Shown in pieces: positions 35,701 to 43,680 of a stretch of 64,000 nucleotides of DNA (position 1 is the stretch's first letter; each line of letters starts with the position of its first letter). The notes under the pieces are model-generated. The model was not told the DNA's origin, ran no database searches, and saw only the letters and a list, made by a program, of their open reading frames with translations. A program made the translations under genes and the position numbers. Location of the stretch: the NCBI RefSeq assembly GCF_047238265.1, contig NZ_JBDFMM010000001.1:5704001-5768000 (forward strand). Reading direction: 5' to 3'. The stretch is from Paenibacillus_F sp047238265 (GTDB lineage Bacteria; Bacillota; Bacilli; Paenibacillales; NBRC-103111).

Positions 35701-36320
35701 TTGTGAATCTCGGCGGTAATGACGTTGTCACCGTTTTTCAATGCCGCCTTGAGGTTGACGCTTAAATCCTCCTTGTATACGACCGGGTCGGATTTATTCG
35801 AGGTCGCATACGTCGTGTACGTCGCTTCCGTTACGGACATCCCCGCCCGGTATACTTCGATTCCGTTCGCATAAAGCACAATACCGTCGTCTACTCCCAG
35901 CGCTGCTTTATACGATTCGTAAGCGGCGGTGTCGCTGATCGGAACGGTTTTACTGAAATACGTCGTAATGTGCTTTTTCTTCTCGTTACCGCCAAAGCTG
36001 AGCACGGTGGCGGCCTTGCCGAAATCGGTTTGAGGCCCCACGTCTCCCGTGGCTACCCCGCCCGTCACCTTATAACCGAAAGGAGCCGCACTCACCTTCC
36101 ACTTCGAAAAATCAAAAGGACTTTTCATCGCATATCCGTAGTCGAGCCCTTCATCGCTGTAGCTCCACAAAGAGCCTTTATCGATCAATTTCACGGAAGC
36201 CGCAACCGTTACCGAAGGTTCCCCGGCAGCGCTTACGACAATACCGCTTAAAAATGTTTGTAACACGACCATAATCGTTAAAAAGATGGCTAAGCTTTTT
36301 TTTATCCTTTTGATTGACAT
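32766..36320 (-). CDS. Cell-surface metallophosphoesterase (purple acid phosphatase-like) with SLH anchor
   Basis: 1184 residues, secreted and anchored to the secondary cell-wall polymer. Order: signal peptide (about 1-32); two related galactose-binding-like modules (about 40-230, 245-430), each with GPFGY, YFxxT and FGIDDGAVLYINGKEVYR; a purple-acid-phosphatase N-terminal fibronectin-like domain (435-555); a calcineurin-like phosphoesterase (560-835) with TTDPQG, TGDLVDNG, LGNHES, MFHKSPYS and LSGHDHTYTR; a fibronectin type III domain; an Asn/Gly-only linker; and three SLH repeats (NRIEIISMLARAL, SRLELVTLIV, TRAESVTMIA). Likely releases phosphate from organic esters or nucleotides. ATG 36320 chosen over TTG 36326; both are possible. 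Confidence 0.9.
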   Translation of the reverse strand: MSIKRIKKSLAIFLTIMVVLQTFLSGIVVSAAGEPSVTVAASVKLIDKGSLWSYSDEGLDYGYAMKSPFDFSKWKVSAAPFGYKVTGGVATGDVGPQTDFGKAATVLSFGGNEKKKHITTYFSKTVPISDTAAYESYKAALGVDDGIVLYANGIEVYRAGMSVTEATYTTYATSNKSDPVVYKEDLSVNLKAALKNGDNVITAEIHNSSDSSSDLYFDMELTAVLKQSGNGGTGGGSGTGPADGKNIVLLPQNAAWKYLDNGTDQAAAWRGDQFADSAWNTQNGPFGYPAGKATDAFGSVKQPISYGNNASMKYRTSYFRTTIDVKNLVDYKKIVGTFGIDDGAVLYINGKEVYRFNMPDGEPNFQTLSSATINEPATETADLTAVLNGVLHNGVNVLAAEVHQRSDSSSDLYWDMKLVANPDETPSGGGGIKGPVVPSAVALTFNGDPKTSQGFAWYTDPSVTGTKLEIAESAKVVNGTFPAGTAQTFEGTALPVSVYQSSSDKSSGKFTTYASHKVTASGLKPGTTYSYRIGDGQDGHWSDIRSFTTEGSGDSFTFLYTTDPQGTTESEYVTWKHTLEEALNKFPTSKFVTITGDLVDNGDIENQWMWLLNQPKDLFSKLPVVPALGNHESKANNNFTYHFNLPNTSNTEAKPDGSVYSFDYGPAHFMVINTEYNEAKGIDTVYKKQEEWLRAEAAKTDKKWKIVMFHKSPYSVASHTNDSDVLFFRKKLTALFDELGIDVVLSGHDHTYTRTYPMFDNVPEKTSTNENNQIIDPKGTLYLVSNAAGDKRYTPKAGPFPFAAKYGQPGKEMFTGITVTDNSMSFQVYTTTETGTTDLYDQFSVQKTDAKPNPVRDARMSTIQNGQSTLTWNAPQGGPAPTAYRIYEKNDQLGANWNARVVPTVSSATYALTNLNPSKTYQFAIKAMSGKNSSDEVIAVYGNSGNDGGGNSGNGNNGSGDNAGNTGNNGTNGNNSNSGNNGSNNGSGNNGNTNTGGGKPTPKPQVQLTDIKDHWAYSVIIQALEKGFIAGYEDGSFKPDKQINRIEIISMLARALQLKDTGADVAFTDAQTVPEWAQVYVSQAVSAGLIDGFSDHTLRPNQSLSRLELVTLIVRASKITVDPNAEPAFSDSDKIPSWGAPYVAAAAKEGLIQGMGDNKFAPDATATRAESVTMIASLLKYLKK

Positions 36321-36480
36321 AAGCAAGTAATCGCCCCATCCACAGTGTAATAGGACTATTGTAGGAGGGGATTGTTACAGCAAATCCGGGAATATGTCAG
36401 TGGATTGTTAAATCATTTCTTTTCCGCTTGGTAAAACCCGTTTGGACTGTAAATGGCCCGTTTTCAAATCTCCCCTGTGA

Positions 36481-36520
36481 AAAAAACAAAAAGGCCGCTC
36501 CTCTCCGGGACAGCCTTATC
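36481..36520 (-). terminator. Terminator of the glycosyltransferase gene
   Basis: AAGGC-G--CC and GG--C-GCCTT imperfect stem with a T-rich minus-strand tail, about 20-60 bases after the stop at 36541. Confidence 0.6.
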
Positions 36521-36540
36521 TCTTCGCGGTTTAAAAAATG

Positions 36541-37737
36541 CTATATCCGGACATGAGACCGGCTTTTAAATTCAAAAATCTCATCAACGGCTTGACGATA
36601 TCCGCCGGATTTTCGAAAAGATTCGCCGATATAGGCTACGGCTTTCCGGAAAGACGGGAGACTCAGCACTTGATCGGCGGCTTCACGCAGCTGATTCGCG
36701 GTCAAGCCTTGCATCTGTAAGGCAAGGCCCGCTCCGATCTTGGCAACCTGACCCGCAACCATCGGCTGGTCCGCATTCTGCGGGATGACCACGAGCGGAA
36801 CCCCGTAATAAAGACCTTCACTCGTGCTGTTCATTCCGCCGTGTGTAATAAATAACTTCGTGTGCTGCAGAAGTTCCGTTTGCGGAACGTAATTTTTGAC
36901 GATGAAATTACCGGGTATCTCCCCCAAGTCGGAAATCGGGGTGTTATTTCCTACCGACATGACAATCGTATGCTCCGTGTTCCCGAACGCCTCGAAACAA
37001 AGTTTGTAGAAATCAACAGCATCGTTAAAAACGGTGCCGAGCGAGATGTAAATCGGGTTTTTCCCCTTGATTGCAGTCAAATCGAAATTTTGTTGAGCCG
37101 GCCGCGAAGAGATGGACGGACCTACAAATTTGTACGTTTGGTCGAATGCCTCCGGATCCGTTTGAAACTCTCTTGTCGTATACACGATAGTAAGCGGGGC
37201 AGGATTATAAAACGCCTCGTAAGGAGAACGGACATCCACCCCGTATTTTTCGCTTACCGCTGCCGCCAGGCTGTAAAACCGTTCAACGATTTCTTCGGGA
37301 GTCTTTAAGGGAGGCGGTTCCAGGATAGTATCGAACGTTTCTTTAATATGCGCAAAAGAAGTGCACGAGCTGATGGCGGGAAGCTTAAGAATCCCGGCAA
37401 GCAAACGCCCGCATCCGAACATGGAGTCATGGATCATGTAATCAAAATGCTCTCCCCGTATCTGCTCCAGAACGGTCGGAATGACGACATCGGCCGTAAG
37501 CAAAAGTCCGTTGGCTCTTTCGAGCACATAGTCCCTTCCGCCGGACATAAAGGCTTCTATAAATTTTTGATCGTCAATTGTCCGTACCGAAGCTCCCGCC
37601 TTCTCGATACGTTCCCTATAAGCCCCGAGACAGAAGTACACCACCTCTTCTCCACGCGCTACAAGCTCCTGCACAACGCCGATCGTCGGATTGATGTGTC
37701 CCTCTGATCCCGCGTTAATAAATAATACACGCGCCAT
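36541..37737 (-). CDS. Macrolide-type (MGT) UDP-glycosyltransferase
   Basis: 398 residues, GT1 family, GT-B fold. N-terminal VLFINAGSEGHINPTIGVVQ contains the catalytic His; the C-terminal nucleotide-sugar signature is ITHGGMNSTSEGLYYGVPLV then VIPQNADQPMVAGQVAKIGAG. It resembles Bacillus YjiC/YojK enzymes that glucosylate macrolides, flavonoids and other hydrophobic acceptors. ATG 37737 lies eight bases after AAGGAG; GTG 37746 is too close. Between two surface-protein genes, monocistronic; it may serve antibiotic detoxification. Confidence 0.9.
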   Translation of the reverse strand: MARVLFINAGSEGHINPTIGVVQELVARGEEVVYFCLGAYRERIEKAGASVRTIDDQKFIEAFMSGGRDYVLERANGLLLTADVVIPTVLEQIRGEHFDYMIHDSMFGCGRLLAGILKLPAISSCTSFAHIKETFDTILEPPPLKTPEEIVERFYSLAAAVSEKYGVDVRSPYEAFYNPAPLTIVYTTREFQTDPEAFDQTYKFVGPSISSRPAQQNFDLTAIKGKNPIYISLGTVFNDAVDFYKLCFEAFGNTEHTIVMSVGNNTPISDLGEIPGNFIVKNYVPQTELLQHTKLFITHGGMNSTSEGLYYGVPLVVIPQNADQPMVAGQVAKIGAGLALQMQGLTANQLREAADQVLSLPSFRKAVAYIGESFRKSGGYRQAVDEIFEFKSRSHVRI

Positions 37738-37851
37738 TTCTATCACTCCTTAGGTTACGGTCTCTAAATCGTGTAAGAGCAACGCCTACTATACAAATAA
37801 TGTCAACGTATCTATCATATTACATTTTCTAGGAATTTCAAAACTTTAAGT

Positions 37852-37877
37852 AAAAAAGCTGCCCCTCTGGGACAGCC
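37852..37877 (-). terminator. Second terminator downstream of the SLH repeat protein
   Basis: GCTGCCCC (37858-37865) and GGGACAGC (37869-37876), then six T on the minus strand. Confidence 0.65.
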
Positions 37878-37991
37878 CCACCTTGTCGCTATCGTAAAAC
37901 AGGAGTCTCTTAATCCCACACAATCCGCTAATCTCTATCTGCGGAATCTAATCACTCAACTGCCGGTTCCCCTGCACAGCCTCTTAAACAT

Positions 37992-38036
37992 AAAAAAAGC
38001 CCCGATCTATTCCATAAGAATACAATCGGGGTGCTC
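37992..38036 (-). terminator. First terminator downstream of the SLH repeat protein
   Basis: AGCCCCGAT (37998-38006) and ATCGGGG-GCT (38025-38035), then seven T on the minus strand. Confidence 0.82.
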
Positions 38037-38068
38037 TTCCGAGACTATAAAATTAGTTGGACGGCCAG

Positions 38069-40843
38069 TTAATCCGCCATGATTTCAAGCATCGTCTTAA
38101 TACTTGAGTTGAGCTGCAGCGTATTCAGAATCAACTGCAGCGCATCCGCACGGCCGGCCGTGCCGCCGGGGTTTAACTTCCCGTCGCCGCTGCCCTCGAT
38201 GATTCCCGCTTGAGCCGCCAAATCCATCGGATCGACGCTTGAATCACCCGCATGGCCGGCCCCTTGCAGATTCACGATCCTGGACAAAATCACGACCATC
38301 TCTTGACGGGTAATGAACCTGTCCGGTTTGAATGTTCCGTCACCGAACCCGCCGATGATTCCCGCTTGCACGAACTTCTCGATCGGCTCTTGTGCCCAGT
38401 GGCCTTTTACGTCGTTCAAACCGGCCGGATTCGTGCCCCCGACGTCAAAGATACGGGAAAGAATCGCCACGAATTCCCCGCGGGACATTTCCCGGTTCGG
38501 TTTAATCGTGTTGTCCTCGTAGCCGTAAATAATATTAAGTTTCAAGAAAATATCAATGGTCTTCCCTGCCCAGTGATTCTTCATGTCGACAGGGGTAAAC
38601 GCCGGTTTCGGATTTTTAATAGCCGCGTTGATCTTGGCCTGGATATCCTCAACCGGATTTTTGCCTTGGAAGACATCTTTCTTGAAAATATCGTCGTCCG
38701 GCGCAGGCGTTGGTTTCGGCGAAACCGGTGTCGGTGCCGGTGTCGGTTTCACTTCCGGTGAAGGAGTCGGCGGAACCGGTGTCGGTTTCACTTCTGCCGG
38801 TGGAGGAGACGGCTTCTGCTCATCGTCATCCTCATCATGGCCGCCGCCACCACCACCACCGCCACCGCCGCCTGGGTTTGTCGTTCCTTTTACCGTCTGA
38901 ATAAACGGCGCGGACGTACCTTCGGCGAACTGATTGTCTCCGCTATATACGGCCGTAAGCGAATGGTCTCCCACGGTTAAAGCACTTGTCGTATACGTTG
39001 CAATCGCATATCCGTTCGAGATGCCCTTAGGTTCCAGCGTAAGAGTATCGAGCAAAGCGGAACCGTCCATAAGCTTAACCGTTCCGGTTAAAGTGCCGGA
39101 CGTCTGCGGATGCGAAGTGGTTTTCACCGTAAACGTGACCGACTGGCCCTGCTGAGAAGGATTCAGCATATTCGTGATAGTCGTCAACGTCGGAGTTTTG
39201 GCGTTTGGCGTCGTTGGCGGTGTCGGGGTAGGCGTCGGCGAGGCTCCTAATGTTTCAAAGAACTTCTCGGCGCCATAGCTCGTCCCGTTTTTGTTGATCG
39301 CATAAGCGCGCATGTAATAGGTCTTATTGGGCTTCAAGTCGGTTAAAGGGACGCTGAACTCGCCCGTCGTGCCCGGAGCCGTCACTTTCGTACCCCTATT
39401 GACGGTAAGGCTCGGGTCCGTACTGTAAAGCACGCCGCGTTCCGTAACGGCTGCACCGCCGTCTTCGGTTACATTACCGCCAATGGTAGCGGTTGTCGCC
39501 GTGACTAGCGAAGCTTCCGGTGTCGTTACCGTCGGAGCCAGGCTTACCGTGGTAAAAGAGACTTCATTGCCGTAGCCCGTTAAACCTTCATCGTTCGTTG
39601 CAAAAGAGCGCGCATAATACGTCGTTCCTCTGGCTAGCTCCTGCGCCAGCATATACGTTACGAATTCCTTATGCGGTTCTCCGTAACCCGCACGAATCTT
39701 CATACCGGATTCAAGCGTCGGATTCGGGTTTGTATCTATAACAAAACCGCGGCTGTTATGGCTATCCTTAATCGACGTTACATTGCTGCCGATATACTTG
39801 ATTTTGCTTGCCAAAACAACGTTCATGTAATCCACGGTAGGAAGTTCTGTCGTCAGTTCCGGCTCCTTCGGTTTGGTATCGAAGGCCAGTTCATCCCCGT
39901 AGTCATAATCATGAGTTGTCTTTACATAGGCTCGCACCGTATATCGGACGCCCTGCTGTAAATCGGTGAGCGGTACACTGAACTCGCCGGTTGTACCCGC
40001 CACCGGATACTTCGTTGATTTCATCGTCGGATACTGAGTCTTCACTTCGATACCCCGCTCAACAAAGGGCCATATGCCGGTGCTCAGCACATTGCCGTAT
40101 ACGGTCGCCGTTACGCTGGTCACCGAAGCGGTGTAAACCGATGTGGTTACCGTCGGCTCGGTGCGCTTCGTGTAGAAAGAAAATTCATCGCTGTAACCCG
40201 TTCCGACGCTGTTGGTTGCGTAAGCACGGAAATAGTAGTAGTTTTCCCCCGGAAGCAGCCCGGACAAAGCGGCCATAAACACTTCGTTCGTCCCGGTCGT
40301 GCCGCCTGCGGGTACCTTCGTGCCGCTCTCTGCCGCAAAATTGCGCACCGTGCTGTAGACGATTCCGTGTTCGGTCACGTCTGCCCCGCCGTCGTTTGTC
40401 ACCTTACCGCCGACATCCGCGGTAGTCGTGGTAATCTGGCCCACCGGGGCCATCTTGACGGTTGGCGGCGACATCGGAGTCAATGTCCGCGATAGAGTTT
40501 GGGAGCCTCCATTTATCGTAACGGTTCCCGTTTGCCCCTGATACCCGTCTTTGGTTATCGAAAAACCGTAAGTGCCGTTAGACAAAGCCGTCACAGAGAG
40601 GCCCGAACTGTCTGTTATATATTCTTTTCCGTCAACGGATACCTTTGCTCCTTGTAAAGGGGCTTTTTCGACAACGACGCTCGTTCCGTTGCTGCCGTTG
40701 CTGACGATTTCACTGACAGTCAGTGAAAAATCGTATACATCCCCTGTCCCCGCGTCCTTGGCACCGTAGGCGAATTGGGTTGGCAGTAACAACAGGATCG
40801 ACAACACCAACGCTAAAACCGGTCTTAACCTTCCTTCTTTCAA
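38069..40843 (-). CDS. Large SLH surface protein with fibronectin-like repeats
   Basis: 924 residues, secreted. Signal peptide (about 1-28); a carboxypeptidase-regulatory-like module (GAKVSVDGKEYITDSSG, SGxxxxLxNGTYxxSIxKxGY); about four fibronectin-like repeats of 90-100 residues, each ending with a YYxRAYAxNxxGTxYG-like strand; an Ig-like Big_3_5 module (TLTGTVKLMDGSALLDTLTL, VGDHSLTAVYSGDNQFAEG); an 11-Gly run; a Pro/Thr/Lys-rich spacer; and three SLH repeats (MSRGEFVAILSRI, ITRQEMVVILSRI and a degenerate third). No enzyme domain is seen, so a structural or adhesive role is likely. TTG 40843 follows AGGAGG at seven bases. Confidence 0.9.
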   Translation of the reverse strand: MKEGRLRPVLALVLSILLLLPTQFAYGAKDAGTGDVYDFSLTVSEIVSNGSNGTSVVVEKAPLQGAKVSVDGKEYITDSSGLSVTALSNGTYGFSITKDGYQGQTGTVTINGGSQTLSRTLTPMSPPTVKMAPVGQITTTTADVGGKVTNDGGADVTEHGIVYSTVRNFAAESGTKVPAGGTTGTNEVFMAALSGLLPGENYYYFRAYATNSVGTGYSDEFSFYTKRTEPTVTTSVYTASVTSVTATVYGNVLSTGIWPFVERGIEVKTQYPTMKSTKYPVAGTTGEFSVPLTDLQQGVRYTVRAYVKTTHDYDYGDELAFDTKPKEPELTTELPTVDYMNVVLASKIKYIGSNVTSIKDSHNSRGFVIDTNPNPTLESGMKIRAGYGEPHKEFVTYMLAQELARGTTYYARSFATNDEGLTGYGNEVSFTTVSLAPTVTTPEASLVTATTATIGGNVTEDGGAAVTERGVLYSTDPSLTVNRGTKVTAPGTTGEFSVPLTDLKPNKTYYMRAYAINKNGTSYGAEKFFETLGASPTPTPTPPTTPNAKTPTLTTITNMLNPSQQGQSVTFTVKTTSHPQTSGTLTGTVKLMDGSALLDTLTLEPKGISNGYAIATYTTSALTVGDHSLTAVYSGDNQFAEGTSAPFIQTVKGTTNPGGGGGGGGGGGHDEDDDEQKPSPPPAEVKPTPVPPTPSPEVKPTPAPTPVSPKPTPAPDDDIFKKDVFQGKNPVEDIQAKINAAIKNPKPAFTPVDMKNHWAGKTIDIFLKLNIIYGYEDNTIKPNREMSRGEFVAILSRIFDVGGTNPAGLNDVKGHWAQEPIEKFVQAGIIGGFGDGTFKPDRFITRQEMVVILSRIVNLQGAGHAGDSSVDPMDLAAQAGIIEGSGDGKLNPGGTAGRADALQLILNTLQLNSSIKTMLEIMAD

Positions 40844-41142
40844 GTAACATCCTCCTTGTATTACTGGGTTCAGATTTATATAGACACCTGGGGGGTGTAT
40901 ATATCTAGTAAGTGGGTTGGTCCTCCATTCTTGTTTTTTTGCTATTTTTCGACAAATAAATTCGACATTTACTGATATCCTCCTTTAAAAAAAGTTCCAT
41001 TTATTTCATGAAAACCATGAACTTTTTCCCCGGCAAAAATGTAATTTGAACAGGCGTCAAAGAGCCGCTATGATGGACACAGCATAGAATTCGGAAAAGA
41101 GCTGTTTGACCAAGACTTCATCAACAAACGAGGGATCGGACC
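40844..41142. other. Divergent promoter region with an inverted repeat
   Basis: About 300 bases between the divergent SLH and unknown genes. A dyad at 40878-40904 (ATATAGACACC and GGTGTATATAT, one mismatch) lies about 35 bases before the SLH start and may be an operator or a leader hairpin. Nothing else stands out. Confidence 0.45.
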
Positions 41143-42213
41143 ATGAAACTTCAATTGCTGTATCAGGATTATCTGAACTTAAAATTCGACAGGAAAATGC
41201 CGCCCGTACTAACGGAAGGCTTCGAATACGGTTTGTGTGAAGACGAGAGTACAGAGCTGTTTTTAACAGGGCGGCAGAGTCTGCCGTTCAGTGAATGGAT
41301 CTCCGAATTACAGCCGAGAGATCCCAACTACACGGCGAACCCGGACTGGAAGCCTCTGCTCTCGGCGGATTTTGCACAGCTGGATGTATACGACGAACTG
41401 ATCTTCTATTACCTGCTGTTTACGGTTAACACGACAACGTCGATTGTTAAGGTTAACGCATACCATGAAATGAATGATTTTATGAAAAACTATTGCTTCT
41501 TCCAGCTAGCCCAATTGTCCGATATTACCGCACTAAGCGAAGAACAGCGGGCTCAGCTTAGGGAATTCTTCTTCTTTTTCTATCTTTATGCGCACCCGGT
41601 TAACGAGGAAACCCTCTATTCCTTTTCATTCCTTGAGCAAAATCTGGTTCATACCAGAACCGGCATTAGCGTGGAACGCTATTTTTCAACCTATCATGAC
41701 TACTACAGCGAAAATGTCGACAAGTATAAGGACCAATTGGACCTGGCCCCCCATGAAATCCAAACGTACAAACATGTCACCCTGGGGCTGTTAAGCGCAA
41801 TCGAGGGTAAATCCAGGCTGGCGATGCCAAACGAGGAAGGGTTAGAAGATATCCTGCAGGGGATCAATAACGTCGATAGGTTGATCCATAGGTATGCACA
41901 AAATAAAACCGAGCTGTTTAACGTGATGGCGGACCTTCTCTCTGATCACCGCTCCAGCCCGTATCGCGACCATTGTTTCAAAACGCTGCTCCAGAATTAT
42001 GCCGCGTATATCCTTTATTTTAATTTTGAGGAAATTAACGCCCTGGTGGATTACTTCAAAGCCTCCCCACAATGGTGCGGCAAGATCATCAACGCCATTT
42101 TTACCGATGCCATCTTTATTCAGAAAATACTGCGTCAGAACCGTATAGATATAGCGGAGTATAGAAATGTAACGGAATTCTTCAACGAGAGGGCAAAGAG
42201 TATGTATTTGTAG
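41143..42213 (+). CDS. Hypothetical protein, 356 aa
   Basis: Soluble, highly helical, acidic, rich in Tyr and Phe (for example QLREFFFFFYLYAHPVNEET, YFSTYHDYYSEN, LLQNYAAYILYFNFEEINAL). No signal peptide, no membrane segment, and no known motif recognised. The start ATG 41143 has AGGGA upstream and a near-perfect terminator follows, so the gene is real. Neighbours (SLH protein, iron lipoprotein) give no clue; its size and helical repeats could suit a TPR-like scaffold. Confidence 0.65.
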   Translation: MKLQLLYQDYLNLKFDRKMPPVLTEGFEYGLCEDESTELFLTGRQSLPFSEWISELQPRDPNYTANPDWKPLLSADFAQLDVYDELIFYYLLFTVNTTTSIVKVNAYHEMNDFMKNYCFFQLAQLSDITALSEEQRAQLREFFFFFYLYAHPVNEETLYSFSFLEQNLVHTRTGISVERYFSTYHDYYSENVDKYKDQLDLAPHEIQTYKHVTLGLLSAIEGKSRLAMPNEEGLEDILQGINNVDRLIHRYAQNKTELFNVMADLLSDHRSSPYRDHCFKTLLQNYAAYILYFNFEEINALVDYFKASPQWCGKIINAIFTDAIFIQKILRQNRIDIAEYRNVTEFFNERAKSMYL

Positions 42214-42315
42214 GTGGAGACGAAACGAAGATAACCCGAATATACCGGACTACTCGGCCTGTTATCTCCCATATGATGAGCGTGATTTTTTTCTGGTTTC
42301 AACGGTACAAAATAA

Positions 42316-42353
42316 AAGGAATCCATGCGTTGTAATAACGCTGGATTCCTTGA
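42316..42353. terminator. Bidirectional terminator
   Basis: AAGGAATCCA-GCGT and ACGC-GGATTCCTT (42317-42351) between convergent genes. Confidence 0.82.
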
Positions 42354-42400
42354 TAGCGGGGAGGAGAACCTCCGCTTCACTCTATGAATTATTTCTCCGT

Positions 42401-43372
42401 TTACTGGAGAAAAGCGGTTTTAAAAATGCCTAGCAAGTACTCAAGCGTCGTCGGATCGCTGTATGTGGACGATTCCGTGTCGATCTCGATGACATGCTTG
42501 TTTTTGACAGCGGGGATATTGTTCCAGGTCGCCGTCTTCATGAACGAATTATCACCCTTGGAGCTTCTGCTCAGAACAAGGAAATCACCGGCGTAATCAC
42601 CGAGCACCTCAGATGATAGCGTATAATAACCGGGGCCCGTCGTTTCGGCTTTGACCTTCTCCGGCATGCCCAGTCCCATCGCCTGATACAGCACTTCGGT
42701 TCCCCGCGCCCATTTGTCGCCGAATACATAGAAGCTCTTCGAATCCGTCTCTATAACGGACACGGACACGTTGTCCCCGAACTTCGCCTTGATTGCCTTA
42801 CCTGTCTCGGCAGCCCGCTGTTTGAAGCCGTCGATCCAAGTTTGGGTTTCCTGCTCCTTGTTAAGCAGCTTTCCGATTTCCAGCTGCTGGTTCAGGTAGT
42901 CCAGCTTCCCCCATGTGTACGCGACGGTTGGCGCGATCTCTTTGAGCATGTCTAAATTTTTGGTGTCGGTACCGGTGATAATAAGGTCCGGGTCCAACTC
43001 GATAATCTTTTCCAGATTGTCCGGCGATACGACCTTTACACCCGACAGCTTGCCGGTGAATAACGGGTTCTTGTTCGTCCATTCGTCAACACCCACCAGC
43101 GTACCGTTAAGCGATAGCACGTTCGGCGCATTCGTCAGTGCAACGATTCTCTTGGGATTGGCCGGAACCTGTACGGGACCGGACTCGGACTGATACGTCT
43201 TTGTACCGGCGTTCGATTTGGACGCCGTGTCGGAGTTCGCTGCGGTATTGGCCGCTTGACCCGGATTTGACGAGACGGAGCCCGCCTGATTGTCGTTAGC
43301 GGCTTTGTTTCCGCACGCGCTAATTACAAAGAGCACCAGCAGGAACAACGGAAGGAGGAGCCTTTTCTTCAT
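42401..43372 (-). CDS. Iron-siderophore ABC transporter substrate-binding lipoprotein
   Basis: 323 residues. Lipoprotein signal MKKRLLLPLFLLVLFVISAC with the modified Cys in SACG, a low-complexity tether (GNKAANDNQAGS...), then a FecB/FhuD-type binding domain: PKRIVALTNAPNVLSLNGTL, GVDEWTNKNP, LEKIIELDPDLIITGTD, ending TLEYLLGIFKTAFLQ. A perfect Fur box sits 21 bases before the start, so it is induced by iron starvation. No permease or ATPase gene accompanies it, so it must use a transporter encoded elsewhere. Confidence 0.92.
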   Translation of the reverse strand: MKKRLLLPLFLLVLFVISACGNKAANDNQAGSVSSNPGQAANTAANSDTASKSNAGTKTYQSESGPVQVPANPKRIVALTNAPNVLSLNGTLVGVDEWTNKNPLFTGKLSGVKVVSPDNLEKIIELDPDLIITGTDTKNLDMLKEIAPTVAYTWGKLDYLNQQLEIGKLLNKEQETQTWIDGFKQRAAETGKAIKAKFGDNVSVSVIETDSKSFYVFGDKWARGTEVLYQAMGLGMPEKVKAETTGPGYYTLSSEVLGDYAGDFLVLSRSSKGDNSFMKTATWNNIPAVKNKHVIEIDTESSTYSDPTTLEYLLGIFKTAFLQ

Positions 43373-43392
43373 GTTAATTTATCCCCTTATAA

Positions 43393-43407
43393 TGATAATG
43401 ATTATCA
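43393..43407. promoter_or_regulatory. Fur box (perfect 7-1-7)
   Basis: TGATAATGATTATCA, matching the Bacillus Fur consensus TGATAATNATTATCA at every position. Confidence 0.93.
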
Positions 43408-43680
43408 ATCTCATAGGAGTTACTTTATCTTTTCTTTTTCCCCTTGTCAATAGAAAATGCTCTCGCGCACCATTCGATCTCTTTTGCCGCTGCTTATGAT
43501 CGTGATGCGGTTTCATACTGTATGGGACCGATTTTCGGCTATCCCGTGCTGACCTGCGTGTTTTATTAGCCTCCAAGGGGCCCTACGTTACTTTCAAGTG
43601 CTTATGTGATTCCAAAGTGCGTACTTCTCAATCTCCCTCTCTCCTCTCATAATAGCCACTATAAGAAGGAGGAGAGCCCT

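Larger units (their letters stand above)
37738..38068. other. Intergenic region with tandem terminators
   Basis: About 330 bases: two terminators (37852-37877, 37992-38036) downstream of the large SLH gene, then the promoter space of the glycosyltransferase. No coding sequence is seen. Confidence 0.6.

Noticed and set aside
38583..38904. Open frame rich in Gly/Val/Pro antisense to the large SLH protein
   Set aside because: It is the mirror of the Pro/Thr-rich and poly-Gly linkers of the real gene.
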